Shown here one piece after another: positions 1-12,410 of a DNA stretch of 64,000 bases. The position numbers were made by a program, and so were the translations under genes. A model generated the notes under the pieces. That model was not told the DNA's origin and did no database searches. It was given only the letters and a program-made list of their open reading frames with translations. The first letter of the stretch is position 1. Each line of letters opens with the position of its first letter. The DNA is from Corbicula japonica (taxonomy: Eukaryota; Mollusca; Bivalvia; Venerida; Cyrenidae), in contig JAZAYU010000019.1 in the NCBI GenBank assembly GCA_038501625.1, positions 8,281,285 through 8,345,284 on the forward strand, written 5' to 3'.

Positions 1-59
1 AACGCCTCCCCGTACTTACATTCAATACTGTTATCTTTTCCTCTTTCAGGGACTACATT

Positions 60-245
60 TGACATTCAAACCCCCAGTGGCAATTTCATTTGCCACTGAC
101 CGTTCCAAGGCGGTAACCCCTCGGGTTCTCATTTTTGTTAATTGTTAGTGGTGTCTCTTTTGAAACTGATCATTTTATTAACCATGCTCTCTCCCTCTCT
201 TCTTCTTGACTGTGTGGGGAGGCTGTTTTTTCTGAATGTGGAGAT
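60..245. repeat. Dispersed repeat copy (3' part of a multi-copy family)
   Basis: The block with GGCAATTTCATTTGCCACTG, then CCGTTCCAAGGCGGTAACC and a TGGGGAGGCTG tail is repeated with divergence near 51,380-51,560, and its start also recurs near 50,720-50,755. It contains a short inverted pair around TGGCA/TGCCA. There is no coding potential. The family looks like an old interspersed element; its class cannot be told from these copies. Confidence 0.6.
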
Positions 246-2669
246 TCCTGATATGCATATTTCACCTTTCAATAGATAATATTTCGTGTTCGGTGGTTTT
301 CAAATTTCCTTATTCATCCATTTAAAAGTATTATGATTTTCCGGAGAAAAAAACGTTCAGAACAATTAAATATTGTTTGCCATGAAAGTAATCTTCATGA
401 AAGCATCAATTTATGAACAAATTAGGAACAGACAATATCTTAAAATTGTAATGTTTTATCTAAAACATGGTAATAACATTTTTTTCATGAAATTTTATTA
501 TATTTGGAGCCTAAACAAATCATGGTCAATAACAAAGTCACAACAGTATCTCCTGACCACTGGACTCATTAATCATATGTACAGGGAAATATACGTTTTA
601 CTTAAAAAAGCCCTAGATAATCTTCAAAATCGTATAATTTATTCATGTGCACGTATACAAGGGCATTCGAGTTTGTCTTAATCTTTAATTATGATTTTGG
701 TTACAAAATGAACTTCTCATAATGTACGCAGACTTCCTCGAAATAATTTTCGAGAAATATATTGTGCAATTGTGAAAACTCGAATTCCATATGGATTACT
801 CAGAATTATTGTGTACTTCGGGGTATCTTATTTTAGTTTTCCAATCCAACTTTTGAATTTGTGAATGCTACAATGAAGATCCTACGTAATGCTAAGGTAC
901 GATCATAAGAACTCAGCGAATTTCATCATAGATAAACGTAAGAACATGGTTCATGGACACAACAGTCCATCTCATTTAGATAAACAGGTTTCATAAATGT
1001 AAATATATGAGGTGAATGTTGTCAACAATTCTTTGAGCAGTGGCAATGATATGGACTACACACCAGATATTTGACTGACTGACAAGACATATAAGTAGGT
1101 AGGGTATCATATTGCTAGTTAAAGCACTACAATATTATCAGAATGCAATGCTTATGGAAATAAATACTCGAAGAATGCTGATCAACAAGGTAGTTTGTAA
1201 GATATCATTACACAGCAAGCTAAAATCCTGACAAGAGTTGTGATGGTGACAGCTACGACAGCTTGTCATTTTCGTTAAAATTCAAGTTAAAAAGTGAAAT
1301 ATGCAAATCAGGAATAGCAATATCCAGAAAAACAGCCTGATATAAGAAAAAGATCCAGAAAATCAGCCTCAACGAAGTCAAAACGTAGAAAAGAAAATAG
1401 AACATATTTCTATTATTCGATGACTTAAAAAAGACACTGCAATTTATTAACGAAAATGAGGGGTTAGTGCCTTAGATAACTCAGTGGTAAAGCAATTTGC
1501 AACTTGGGATTAAAATCACCAGACAAATGCTCTTCGGTCACAGGAGTAAGAGAAATAATAGGTTTTACTGTAACATCGACGAATGGAACATAATAAAACA
1601 TTTTAAAGCAAATACTATGTATGAAGCGGTTTGTTTCTATTTTTATCTTTCTATTTATCAGTAATCTATATCCAAAAGACAATATATCCAAAATACTTAT
1701 ACCGGTGTTCAATTACTTTTCATCACTGAGGTATACATTCAAAAGTTTGGGTATGGTTTTTTATCAATTGTCTCATAAGTAAAATTGTAAGGACACAAAT
1801 AATCTTGTTTATATTGTTGTTGTTTTTTTTTCATCAATATTCAAATCGTCGTGAGAAGCATGCTATATCGAAACCGATAATATAGACTGGATGATCACTT
1901 AGACTCTACACTCCAGAAACATCAAACTGAACTCCCGAGTCTTCCTGGCATAATAAATTCAACAATTAATTCACGTAATATCTAAAACAATAATTTATTG
2001 GCTAAAAATGAAATTGTTTTATCTGTCAAACTACATTGCTCAGCATGCACGGATAATATGTATCTTGCTTCTAAACTTACACAACTTGGAACTTACACAA
2101 CTTGGAATACCTGTGTCTGTGCGTGTAACAATTGTACGTAAGCACTTACAAGTAATAATGAATGCTTTCCAGGGGATATTTCCACTAACTTACACATTTC
2201 CTCAATTTTGAAACCACTGGTGATAACAGGAATACAATTATCGACAGGCTACAGTTATCGACTGTTTATTATCTAATTTTTTTCAGGCCAATTTGGGTGG
2301 ATAAACTAAGTAGTTTTCCCAGTTTTTATGATAAACACAAAGCAAAAGGATGTTAAGGGTCCACTCCAGTCCTCCTTGCACGTTCATCGATAAAAAATCT
2401 CAATAATCGTTATTAGTGTATCTTATATAAAGAACAGTTAGCGCAGTAAGGAAAAAAAGCTAGACCTAAAAATTCAATAATTTTTTATATGCATAAATTA
2501 ACAAAAATTAAGCGATACAAAACATTATTTTTAATTCCACATGCGTGTAATCATACTGATTAGAATTTTTTTTGAACTTTGTAAATAACTTTCAACTAAG
2601 AAAAGAGAAATCAGAGTTTGTCATCCGTTTACGCGACCAGGAAGCGACCAGGAAATTGAAGGTCAAACA
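246..2669. other. Non-coding stretch, nothing recognised
   Basis: AT-rich sequence with only short chance open frames. I see no splice-flanked exon, RNA gene or tandem array. The last 300 bases (to about 2,668) show weak similarity to 18,780-18,940, including the shared string AAATTGAAGGTCAAACACA. That suggests an ancient host repeat, interrupted here by the DIRS element. Confidence 0.5.
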
Positions 2670-2680
2670 CATGGAATGAA

Positions 2681-3097
2681 ATGATCAGCAGGATTACACA
2701 TTTACGTTCTATGATGTGTTTTGCACAGGTGTATCAGTGGACTAGTATTTTAAATATACACCAGGAAATATTACTGGACATTGAAAGAGGCAATCGCGAT
2801 TGGAGTGACAGCTTTGCAGATATTGAAAGTTTAAATCTTCTGTTAGATCGGGGACATGAGGCTACCGCGGTCCGCTCCTCGGTGCAGTCTTCTTCTCCGT
2901 CTGGATCGTCTAGAAAGCGCACGTGGTTCTGCTCTTTATATCAGAAGGGTGCGTGCAAACTAGCAGCTCCTCACGAGGCTCGTATTGGATCACAATTAAG
3001 AACTGTAAAACATGTGTGTGCTACGTGTTATATGAAGGATCGTGAACTAAGAGAACACCCGGAGACTTCCGGTTCCTGTCCACATAAGCAAGACTGA
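2681..3097 (+). CDS. DIRS-element Gag-like protein with Cys/His cluster
   Basis: 138 aa from an ATG at 2,681. The N-terminal half holds a short alpha-helical stretch (residues about 20-60). A Ser/Arg-rich linker follows (about 65-80). The C-terminal third has a Cys/His cluster (CSLYQKGAC, then HVCATC, then a final SCPH) typical of Gag proteins of mollusc and echinoderm DIRS-like elements, presumably nucleic-acid binding. The length is short for a full Gag, so the N-terminus may be missing with the truncated 5' end. It ends in TGA at 3,095-3,097, and the pol frame continues directly after it with no shift. The start is the first ATG after the inferred element boundary. The function is inferred from context and Cys/His spacing. 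Confidence 0.7.
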   Translation: MISRITHLRSMMCFAQVYQWTSILNIHQEILLDIERGNRDWSDSFADIESLNLLLDRGHEATAVRSSVQSSSPSGSSRKRTWFCSLYQKGACKLAAPHEARIGSQLRTVKHVCATCYMKDRELREHPETSGSCPHKQD

Positions 3098-5046
3098 CTA
3101 GATACTGGACCCTGTACGTCCGATGTGTCCAGTTCCCTCTTGTGCGTCACGTCCATTAATCGTTTGAGTTCTTCGTCTGATGCTGACATTTCCGGGATCT
3201 CGTTGATGTCGTCTGACCCTGGTTTTTTTGATCGTTTTCAAAAGTCGGTGGTCGTTAACCCGGGGCTTGAAAGCATTCCTGTCATATCGTTAACTGAGTC
3301 TGATTCTGTTGATCGTTATCACGGATCGGACGCTGTAAAGTTGACTAATAGCTCGTCGGATCAGTGTGACCACGGAACTGTGAACATTGTACAGATACAT
3401 GATATTGTTTACAATTCCGGTGTTCCAAATTTTAAAGGTGCTAGAATTCCTTTGAAGACTGGTTGGAATATTTTATATTTACGTAAAGTTCTATTTGATT
3501 ATGAAGACTATGAAATATGTGATTTGTTGGATATGGTTTTCCAATCGGCTACTGCGCATCTAAGCTCCCTGTTTCCGACCTTCCAAATCATAAAGGTGCC
3601 TTGCGTTATGCGGAGCATGTAGACAAGCATATTGCTACGGAATTACAACATGGAGCTATTATAGGACCTTTTAAGGAGAATCCATTGTGTTGTGATTTGT
3701 GTTTTTCTCCTTTGAATACGGTCGAGAAAGATGAACGTTCAAGAAGAGTTATTGTGGACGTAAGCTGGCCAGAATTGACTTAAGTTAATAGTGGTATTCT
3801 GAAGAATTTTTATCTTGGTGAGGAGATTACATTGACGTATCCGTCGGTAGATTCACTAGTAGAAATAGTGCTGAAATGCGGACGAGGTGCCTGTATGTTC
3901 AAAACGGATTTATCTCGGGCATATAGACAGATATTTGTTGATCCAGGAGATATCCATTTCCTAGCAGTACATTGGCGTAATAATATTTATATTGACTGCG
4001 CTTTGTCGTTTGGATTACGTTCTGCGGCGTACATTTGCCAACGTGTAACGAACATGATACGTTACATCTTGATGTTACAAAATGTCAGGGCTGTTAACTA
4101 CCTGGACGACTTTGGTGGTGCTGATACCCCCGAACGCTGTTCTCAGTCGTTTGCAATAATGTCTGAGACGTTGGAACGTATCGGTGCTCAAGAGAACATC
4201 AAGAAGGCGTGCCCTCCTTCCACGAGTATGGTCTTTCTTGGGATCTTGCTGGATTCAGAGCGCATGGAACTCCGTGTCACCCAGGAGAGGTTAACCGAAA
4301 TTCGTGACCTACTTCTAACTTGGATCAACCGTAAACATGCCTCCAAGTGTCAGCTTCAATCGTTATTAGGAAAATTGCAGTTTGTAGGCAAGTGTGTTAA
4401 GCCTAGTCGTGTTTTTATTTCACGTATACTTGTGCTTTTACGTGGTCTAAACTTACAAAATCATAAAGTAAGATTAAATGCAGAATTCAGGAGAGATATA
4501 GTGTGGTGGCAAAAATTTGTTGAGATTTACAATGGTGTGTCTATGATTAAGACCTGTAATTGGTCAGCTCCTGATGTCGTGTTTGCAAGTGATGCTTGTC
4601 TTTCAGGATGTGGTGCTATTCAGGAAAATAGAGAGTATTTTCATAGAGTTTTTCCAGAATTTGTGTTACAAATGTGCTCTAATATCGCTCAGCTAGAGTT
4701 ATTCTGTATTATGGTTGCGTTGAAATTGTGGTCACGCAAATGGAAAGGTAGAAAAATAACTATATTTTGTGATAATGAAGCAGTTTGTTATGTGTTAAAT
4801 TCTGGTAGAACCAAAGATTCTGTTCTTCTTCAATGCATGCGAGAGGTGGTTTTTCTCGCTTGCACACAGGAGTTTGAGATTCGAGCCGTTCACCTATCTT
4901 CCACAGATAACCGACTTGCGGATTTACTTAGCCGCTGGCATCTAAGCCCGCGCTATAAAACTCAGTTCTTTGAGGAAGCGGACACCTGTGATTTAAATGA
5001 GGTTGAAGTGGATGACTTATTATTTAAGTTTGAAAATAGATGGTGA
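3098..5046 (+). pseudogene. DIRS-element reverse transcriptase-RNase H, broken by a frameshift and a stop
   Basis: The frame follows gag in phase after TGA. It contains the pre-RT segment (GARIPLKTGW near 3,440), RT block A (KTDLSRAYRQI near 3,900), the GLRSAAY block near 4,012, and the active-site YLDD at 4,099-4,110. RNase H follows with FASDACLSGCGA near 4,583, a Glu-containing helix near 4,690 and FCDNEAV near 4,765. Two breaks are visible. A single-base frame change lies near 3,530, after which the homologous reading continues in another frame. An in-frame TAA lies at 3,781-3,783. The RT and RNase H catalytic Asp residues themselves are preserved. The apparent start at 3,832 is TTG and only marks resumption after the TAA. 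This was a replication enzyme copying element RNA; this copy should not be functional. Confidence 0.85.
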
Positions 5047-5302
5047 ATTATGGTCCATCTGATTCATTTAATAATATGTCAATTTGATGTGCTGAGCTTG
5101 TGATTTTAGTGAAATATGCTTTATATTTAATCGGTGCATACCACTTATATGAATGTTGTTTAATTGTTTGATTTTAGCATAGATTAAGCTATTTAAGTTT
5201 CTCTATAAATTTTGGTTTATTTAAAACTAAATTCGTTAATGTGTTGGTTCATCGAGGCTTAGAATGCGTTAGGCTCTAGTGTAAATTTTCTTAAGTATTT
5301 TT

Positions 5303-6313
5303 GTGGTAAAAAAAAAAAAATTTGTTTATTTAACAGATGTTACTGACGTGGCTACCTGTGGAATAGACTGTCTCCGTCGTCAGTTGAAAGTTACACAGAA
5401 ATCCGCTTATGCTCTTGGTACTTACAAAAATCTTCAGACTCAAATTCGTTCCTATTTACTTTTCTGTGCTTACTTTGATCTTAATGACTGTCCGGTTAAT
5501 GTGGATACGTTGTGTTTGTATGCACAGTTTTTAAGTAGAAGTATGAAATCTGTCCAGTCTATCAAGAATTACATTAACGGTGTACGTTTATATCATGTTT
5601 TTAGAGATTGTGAATTCCCAGAAATTTCAAATATTTCTTTGCAGTTGACCTTCAGAGGTCTTGCGAAACTTTTATTTCATTCGCCTCATCAAGCACCTCC
5701 TATAACTCCATGGATTTTACGAGAAATTAGAAGTGTGATTGATTTAAAATCACCTTTTTACGCAACTATTTGGTGTGTGCTTTTATTTTCATTTTATATG
5801 ATGTGTAGGAAATCTAGTATTGTCCCTCCGACAAAGCTGGCGTTTGATACTACTAAATATTTATGTCGAAATGATGTTTCTGTGTCTGATTTTGGCATTC
5901 TCGTTAATTTAAAATATGCCAAGACTAATCAATTTGGTGACAGGAATGTCATTTTACCTATGTACAAGAATGACAAATCTGATCTTTGTCCAGTTGCCGC
6001 CTTTTTCGATATGTGTGAACTAGTTCCGGCGGCCGCTTCAGATCCACTTTTTTGTGTTAAAGAGTCTTCCTCTTTAATTCCGTTAGATGCAAGTACGCTT
6101 GATAAAACTTTTAAACGTATCATGAAGCGCACGTCCGTATCAGGAGCCGCGGAATATACCTTACACTCTTTTAGAAGAGGCGGTGCCTCCTTTTACTTTA
6201 AATGCGGAGTGCCGGGGGAGCTAGTTCAGTTATTTGGCAACTGGAAGTCGGACTGTTATTTGCGATATTTAAGATTTTCTGATGAAACTTTGATTCATGC
6301 GGCAAAAAAGTAG
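5303..6313 (+). CDS. DIRS-element tyrosine recombinase
   Basis: 336 codons are open, beginning at a GTG just before a 13-A run. There is no ATG in this frame until about residue 81, so the true N-terminus may come from splicing (a TTTATTTAACAG acceptor-like site lies at 5,324-5,335) or frameshifting from upstream. The catalytic tetrad of the phage-integrase fold is visible: Arg169 in MMCRKSS, His288 and Arg291 in LHSFRRGG, and a Tyr at 319 or 322 in WKSDCYLRYL. Residues 30-130 form the SAM-like core-binding domain. The family inserts circular cDNA by site-specific recombination rather than with a DDE integrase. It lies 256 bp after the RNase H stop. No disabling change is seen. Confidence 0.85.
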   Translation: MVKKKKFVYLTDVTDVATCGIDCLRRQLKVTQKSAYALGTYKNLQTQIRSYLLFCAYFDLNDCPVNVDTLCLYAQFLSRSMKSVQSIKNYINGVRLYHVFRDCEFPEISNISLQLTFRGLAKLLFHSPHQAPPITPWILREIRSVIDLKSPFYATIWCVLLFSFYMMCRKSSIVPPTKLAFDTTKYLCRNDVSVSDFGILVNLKYAKTNQFGDRNVILPMYKNDKSDLCPVAAFFDMCELVPAAASDPLFCVKESSSLIPLDASTLDKTFKRIMKRTSVSGAAEYTLHSFRRGGASFYFKCGVPGELVQLFGNWKSDCYLRYLRFSDETLIHAAKK

Positions 6314-6359
6314 CTTTGTCAATTTAATTGTCGGTTTATGGTTTTGGCCGAGTTAGTTT

Positions 6360-6478
6360 TGGGTGCTCTGGCTGCTTTCATTCTGTTTGTCAATGAATTT
6401 TCTTAACCTGCAGCCTTTATTTCGGCCAAATTAAAATCATATGCATAACTTGTGTGTTTTCATTTTCCCGATATAATT
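6360..6478 (+). repeat. Split direct repeat B1 of the DIRS element
   Basis: 119 bp beginning TGGGTGCTCTGGCTGC and ending CCCGATATAATT. By eye it is identical to 6,757-6,875. It starts 47 bp after the recombinase stop codon. Confidence 0.9.
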
Positions 6479-6756
6479 TACATTTTTTCCTTAGAAAAAT
6501 AATAATTATAAGGGATTTAACTCTTCCGCCCCCTTATCCGCTTGACTGCATTTGGCGCTCACCGCTTTCATTGTAAGTTTTTCGTCGCAGTGAGCGGTTG
6601 TCTAAATTGATTTCCCACCCACCCACCCTCTTCTTTTTGTAAGTTTCTTCATTGTATAATTTATTATTGCTGTTTGATATTAATTACATGCGTAATTTGA
6701 TATTATTATGGATGTTCGATGTTAAGGTGCTTAAAAATTGATGTTATAACACTTAG
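6479..6756 (+). repeat. A2 segment between the two B repeats
   Basis: 278 bp between B1 and B2. In PAT/Ngaro elements this segment should repeat the extreme 5' end (A1). No copy is found upstream of gag. It holds a short inverted pair (CGCTCACCGC ... GCAGTGAGCGG) near 6,548-6,597 and a CCCACCCACCCACC tract. Confidence 0.75.
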
Positions 6757-6875
6757 TGGGTGCTCTGGCTGCTTTCATTCTGTTTGTCAATGAATTTTCT
6801 TAACCTGCAGCCTTTATTTCGGCCAAATTAAAATCATATGCATAACTTGTGTGTTTTCATTTTCCCGATATAATT
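6757..6875 (+). repeat. Split direct repeat B2, 3' end of the DIRS element
   Basis: Second copy of the 119-bp repeat; similarity to B1 stops sharply after ATATAATT at 6,875. This fixes the 3' end of the element. Confidence 0.9.
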
Positions 6876-9800
6876 ACTAATTTCTCATAAAGTTTACATA
6901 TGTAAGTCACGAGGACACAATATATTGCTGTCAGTATCATATTACTCATGTTGGCATTTAATTAAATGATGTTTTGTGTTGGTTTTTTTGTAAATTTATG
7001 CAAATGGAAGTTAATGGAATGTTTAGATCACGCTATTTATCTTTACTGTTCTAACATACATCTAACATACATAACATCTTACCAAATGCAAAATAAAGAT
7101 ACAATAGTGACATTTATTTGGGCAAAGTTTCATTGACATATTCATCAAAATTTTAGATGCAATGTAAAAGGAATGGCTAACTACCCACGCCTCATAGCCC
7201 TCGTTGAGAGCACCTCAATATTTACCACTGTGAACAGTAAAACTTCGATCCTTCCCAAACCACAGGTATGCATTTAACACTTACTATTGAACCCTCAATA
7301 CGGTATTTTTAGTTTTTCATTTAAAGGAATGTTTTGCCAAAAAATAAGAAAAATTGGCGGAACTGAACAGAATAGAATTTTAATCAGGGATTTGAGAATA
7401 TAAACCCAGCATAACACTGGGAACTAAACAGGCAAAAATTAAAGAGCAGAAAGTATATCCTAGGGGCTAATTGACATTACACGAATCTTTACTTTTGGGG
7501 GATATTAAAACCGAATACAATATCTTAAAACTGTAATTTTAGAAGTACGGCGTCGTGACATAAATGAGTGAACTTTTTTCATAGCGTCATAAATTGTTTT
7601 TTAGACCCTAAATCCCCAATTACGCAGAGCCATCGGTTAGTGATCAGTAGTTTTTAGCGGAGTGATCCGACGACAACGTATTTAACACCGACATCACCTA
7701 TGGGTCACCTGTTTTCCAAATATCAACTGCTATTGGGGAAAGATGAGTTTCGCCGGTGAAAATAACCGATTGGGATTTTTAAACATGTTTAAAAAATCTG
7801 TCTACAAGCGGTCATTACCGAATGATAACCTGTCTACAACCGATATCCGATGGGCCACCACTAAGCAACCGATCAACTAATACTTAACACCTATAGAAAA
7901 AAGATGTGAATACATTTTAAGGTGGACCAGCAACCCATGAAATATGTGTTTAAACCACTGAACATTTGTCAATCACTGCTGGATGTTTACACAGAAACCA
8001 GTAATATGCCTAAAACAACGCATGAAACCCATCAAACATCGATAACCAATTGGGCATCGATCGTCGTGTAACTGAGGCCATAGATATGTCTTTACGATCA
8101 ATTTCACGCTTTATTCATGATGGACATTTTGTAATTTAATTGTCTAAGGGAAGCAACTAGAGTTTTGTTGTATTATTTATGTATATTGGCGGATGTTGTT
8201 TATCAGTTAAAGCTGTAAACATCCGTTTTACGAAGATGGGTCAACGCGGTTAACAAATGACAGACTGACAGAATTGTCATCGTGCTCAGGAAATTAGTTA
8301 AATGTTGAAAAAAGGTAAATCTACGATCATTGTGTTTTAAAGCGATTTCGGAGCAATGGTTAAGCTGAAATAAACCAAGCAATTGTCATCTGAAGTTCGC
8401 AAGTGAACGGTTAAAAGGATGCTTTCTCTGGTGGTAAAAATAAGCCAACCTCTGCTGGAAATTCTTGCCAGTTACAACGATTCCAGCTTTTACAATTTTC
8501 TATGGGATTCAAGATTCGGTCAGTTAGAAAGACTGTCAACATTTCGGTCCGAGTGGTAGGGAAAGTGATGCTGAAGTGGTCAGATTCGTGCTTGATGAAG
8601 ACAGGTGATACACTCTCTACGAAATTTGAGCTTAAGAAGCTATGAGATACGGCATAGGAACACTTGAAATGTGACATTTAATGTCATGTACTTGGTGTAT
8701 GCCACGTTAAATATTGGATTAGGATTGACACAGAAGCATTACCGTGTCCATGCGTTTCTATAGAAATTCGAACGCAAGGGTGACAAAATAGTTACTGCAC
8801 ACGAATAAAACAGTTATAGTTCACTTATAGTGCATTACTTTACAGGCAACGCCGTTGTGTAGCTGTCGACTGTGAATATGTTGCAAAAGAACATCGTTGA
8901 CGTCGTTATTCACGTGAACGTATGTGTTACCGGTCATGTTTGATACGTATTGCATTTTCTGTTTATTGCATCACTGGGAAATTTGTATTATCAGAAATTG
9001 ACGTTGTTAAATGTTGTGAAAAATATAAGTGAAGCTGTATTAGTGTCATTTTAATGGCATGTCTACGAATTGTTGGATATATATCCTGGTACTACAGTTG
9101 TAGATTTTGATGACTTACAATCATTGATCAAGCTAACATGCTGACATAAACAATTGGGTTTGTTTAACCATCATTGAGTGACTATGTTACATGACTTTGT
9201 TTGATCATAATTAAGTGATTACTAGCATTTTAATGACATTCGATGTGTGTCCAAAGAAAAAAACACCACCAATTTTGGGCAGTACAGGAAAATTTACATT
9301 TCCGTGATAAAGACCTGTGAAGTTTGGAAGTATGTTCGAGTTTAAGAAGCTAACAATCCCTTGTATCAGCTGGCTAATTATCAAAAAGTTGCTATATTTA
9401 ATTTACATAGAAGAAACCAAACATGGTAATGTTTACTCAACGTCAAACTAAATAGAGAAAACCATTTCGTAAATAAAACATAGGTAGAAAGATTTGCTGT
9501 GTTATTGTTAAGTTTATAAGCATCTACTATAATGATAGTTTTCTCTTTTCTGTTGTACTATTTATTTCTAAATATAATGCTGTTACATTGCTGGTTGAAA
9601 ATGAAACATAATATAACTACATTGAAATATACGATGTAGTTTATCGTGGGAAGTTGCAACGAGTGATTCGTGTACATTTTGATATCATAGACGGTGTTCA
9701 CCACGATACTGGTTATCAAATACATATTTCACTTTCTCTTACCTGTTAAAATATATATAATCAACGTTAGCGCGTTCACAATTTCGCTAATCTGTTCGTT

Positions 9801-11259
9801 TAAATTACAAATTGTAGGCGAGATATTTCATGGATTTTTGGCTATGATATCAAAATGCCCCAATATTTTCCTTAATTCATGCGCTTTGTTTTAATTCAGA
9901 GTAACAATTTACCGCAAAATAATATCCTAAGCGATCAGCCAAGGAAACTGCTTTCGTTAAAAACTGAATTTCATGATATGGTTACTGGAGTATTCAAACT
10001 GATTTGATTTTTAATCGTTTTATTAGGTATTCTTTGATTTAAGTACTTTAAAAAGAACAAATTTTAATAATGTATTTATATACATTTTAGACAAGCAAAA
10101 TTGTCATCATTCCTTTAATTACAGAATGTTACCAATGACTTGACATTTATGTGATAGGCAATGATAATTTCAATAATAATTTTAATCAGTAAAAGGGTTT
10201 TAGAAATTTGATAACGTTTTGTCCCGTTTATAATTGATGGCTTAATGAATTAATTTTTACCATTCCAAGTAAAAAAACCTGTCTGGAATATTGTTTCATT
10301 ACATTCATATTTATATTCTGCTCTATACACCTGTTTTCGGCCCAGAAAACATAATTTTAAGATAAATACGAGCTTCTGATATCACATTTATACTGCTGGA
10401 TATTACTTATCTGTGACAGGTGAAACAATCAGCCATCGATGCTCATTAGGGTAGAGCTACGTAAAAATTCAATATTAATCAGTCGAGTAGACAATCATTC
10501 AATGCATAAATTTTCATAATTTATAGTTTCTTTGAAAAGGTTGAGTTATTTGCTTGCGTGTGTGACCACTTAAAATATTAACTTACCTTAGTGGCTTGAT
10601 CTGAAACGGTTAAGACTACACGTTTCAAATGCCATCTCAACTTGTAAATGGTTTCAATGTGTTTAAGTGGTTTTGGATATATGTTTATATATTTGAAGAG
10701 TTTCGACGTCTTTTCTGAATCTTATTCGAGCTAACACTATCAATGGCATGTAGGTGAGGTGTATTACAAGTTTCAAATAAGACATAAACAATTTACGAAA
10801 TAATGATATATTTCTAATGTTTTCAAATCCGAATCGGACATTTGCCGCCGAAATTCTCGCCACCACCACCCCTCCACTCCAATCCCAAAAAAATCACCAC
10901 TCACCCAGCCACCACCCCCACCTCCACAAACACAGACCCAGACCAAATAGTCACTACGAGTAGATATTAACGAGGTAGTGTCACCCCTGTGCCACTTCAA
11001 TGTCCGGCACATCCGACTTCAATAAGGGTAGCTTTCTGTTGTTTTTTGTGTTTTTGTTTGTTTGTTTTTATGTTGATTTATTCTTTTTAACGTTGTTTCT
11101 CTACATTTATCTACAAATACATCCACATTCTTTCTGCATTTAACTTCTTTAAAAGATTGTTTTGTTTGCTATTGTTTGTAAATACACGCCTGCTACTTCT
11201 TTCTCGCAAAATGCGGCTATGGGTCAGATGCTTGCAGTATTAGTCCATTGATAGAGAGT
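6876..11259. other. Non-coding stretch
   Basis: AT-rich with only chance ORFs on either strand. The region 7,620-8,060 carries scattered related phrases (AACCGAT, GGGTCACC/GGGCCACC) that may be an old degraded repeat. A C-rich strip lies at 10,862-10,935. I see no supported exon, RNA gene or regulatory site. Confidence 0.45.
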
Positions 11260-12410
11260 CACATCAACGCATCAATCAAGAGTATCTATGCCCTGACTCG
11301 CCGGAAGTCGTGTCTTAATGAGGTTCTGTATCAAAACCCTCCTTTCACAGTCAACAGATGTACATGGCTGAGATCGATTGATTTCCATTAGCTTAGTAAT
11401 GTTAGGAAAGCTTGACCGCATTTCACTGGATGTGATCATTTTCTGAGAAATGGATGACACTGTCATAGGAGTCGCATCTCCTGATTGTTTACTCAGAGTG
11501 AGTTTTGAACAGTGACCCATCCATTGTGTCATCTGCATTTATTGGGTTACATCCCCTATCCGCTCCAAAGTTATCAGTTTTTATGTTTATATCTGCGGTG
11601 CCAAATTTTGCTTTGTCCTTGGCGGAAATGTTTCTGGGACATTGTATCCATAATTTCAAGCTTTGGAAATCGATCTACTAGTCTACTCCTCAGATGGAAT
11701 GCACATCCTGACACAAAAACGGAAAGCTTCGCATCTCTATGCGATCTTTTTATCTCTTTACCCTGAAACTCGTCTGATTCTGCGTACACATCTAAAAATT
11801 CACGCAAATGACACCCGTAATGTGGGTCTTTTATCAAATACTACTGCTTTATAGAGTCTCAATCGGCTGACAGAGTGCTTTGGATCTTTCCATAATTCAA
11901 ATCCTGCTGTTGTAGCGTTCTGGACAGCATGGCAATGTTGGTTATTGTGTCACTGAAATAAATGCGCAATAATTAAAATGTGTTAGTTGACAACTCCTAA
12001 AATAACGATGGTTGACATTAAATCATCTTCGCTGTCGCTTTCCAAAGACTTCAGGAGCGACGATATCGTTCTGCGCACATTCTTGACGCAGTTTGAAAAG
12101 CTCAACCATCGTGATTGATGTACTGGTAATGGCTTTACTTGAGGATCTTCAATAATTAAAAGACTAGAACGTGCTAATTTGTGGGCTAAATAATGCATAT
12201 CTAACATGTATTGATTGTCTGACTTCAGAATTACAGCATTTTGCTCTCCCAAAATAACTGCAGCCCACTCAGAGCTAAAGCCATACAGTTTTGTGTCACC
12301 AATATCGGCTGCTTTAAGATAGCTAACAAATGCGTTATAAACCAAACTTGTATACGCAGAACTTAGTTTAATCAATGTCAAATATTTAGTTTGCAGGATC
12401 ATGCAAAACG
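11260..12410 (-). pseudogene. Decayed hAT-type transposase gene (ZNF862/KIAA1586-like class)
   Basis: Read on the minus strand, three blocks appear in hAT order. From 12,402 to 11,983 comes the catalytic-core part, with a degenerate LYGFSSEWAAVILG and HYLAHKLA, then VHQSRWLSFSNCVK. Next, 11,960-11,870 reads TNIAMLSRTLQQQDLNYGKI. Then 11,837-11,574 gives DPHYGCHLREFL and a helical segment. Finally 11,538-11,272 has the dimerisation tail, with TSVDCER followed by QNLIKTRL. Frames change between blocks, stops intervene, and about 60 residues seem missing after LAHKLA. Domesticated hAT-like proteins such as ZNF862 share these motifs. I cannot tell a dead transposon from a dead domesticated copy, and no terminal inverted repeats were located. 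Confidence 0.7.

Larger units (their letters stand above)
2670..6875 (+). mobile_element. DIRS-order retrotransposon (PAT/Ngaro-like, tyrosine recombinase type), 5' end incomplete
   Basis: The order is gag-like ORF, reverse transcriptase-RNase H, then tyrosine recombinase, which defines the DIRS order. A 119-bp direct repeat (6,360-6,478 and 6,757-6,875) brackets a 278-bp segment downstream of the last ORF. This is the B1-A2-B2 end of the split-direct-repeat design of PAT/Ngaro elements. The expected A1 copy upstream of gag was not found, so the 5' end is probably truncated. The left boundary near 2,670 is inferred from where similarity to 18,900 stops. No target duplication is expected for recombinase-inserted elements. 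pol carries a frameshift and a stop, so this copy is probably inactive although gag and recombinase remain open. Confidence 0.85.

Noticed and set aside
1464..1530. tRNA A-box-like TAACTCAGTGGTAAAGCA
   Set aside because: No B box at the proper distance and no cloverleaf; at best a degraded SINE head.
5929..6132. Minus-strand ORF opposite the tyrosine recombinase
   Set aside because: Shadow of the plus-strand coding frame.
10773..11012. Gly/Trp-rich minus-strand ORF
   Set aside because: Arises from a C-rich strip; no domain or splice support.
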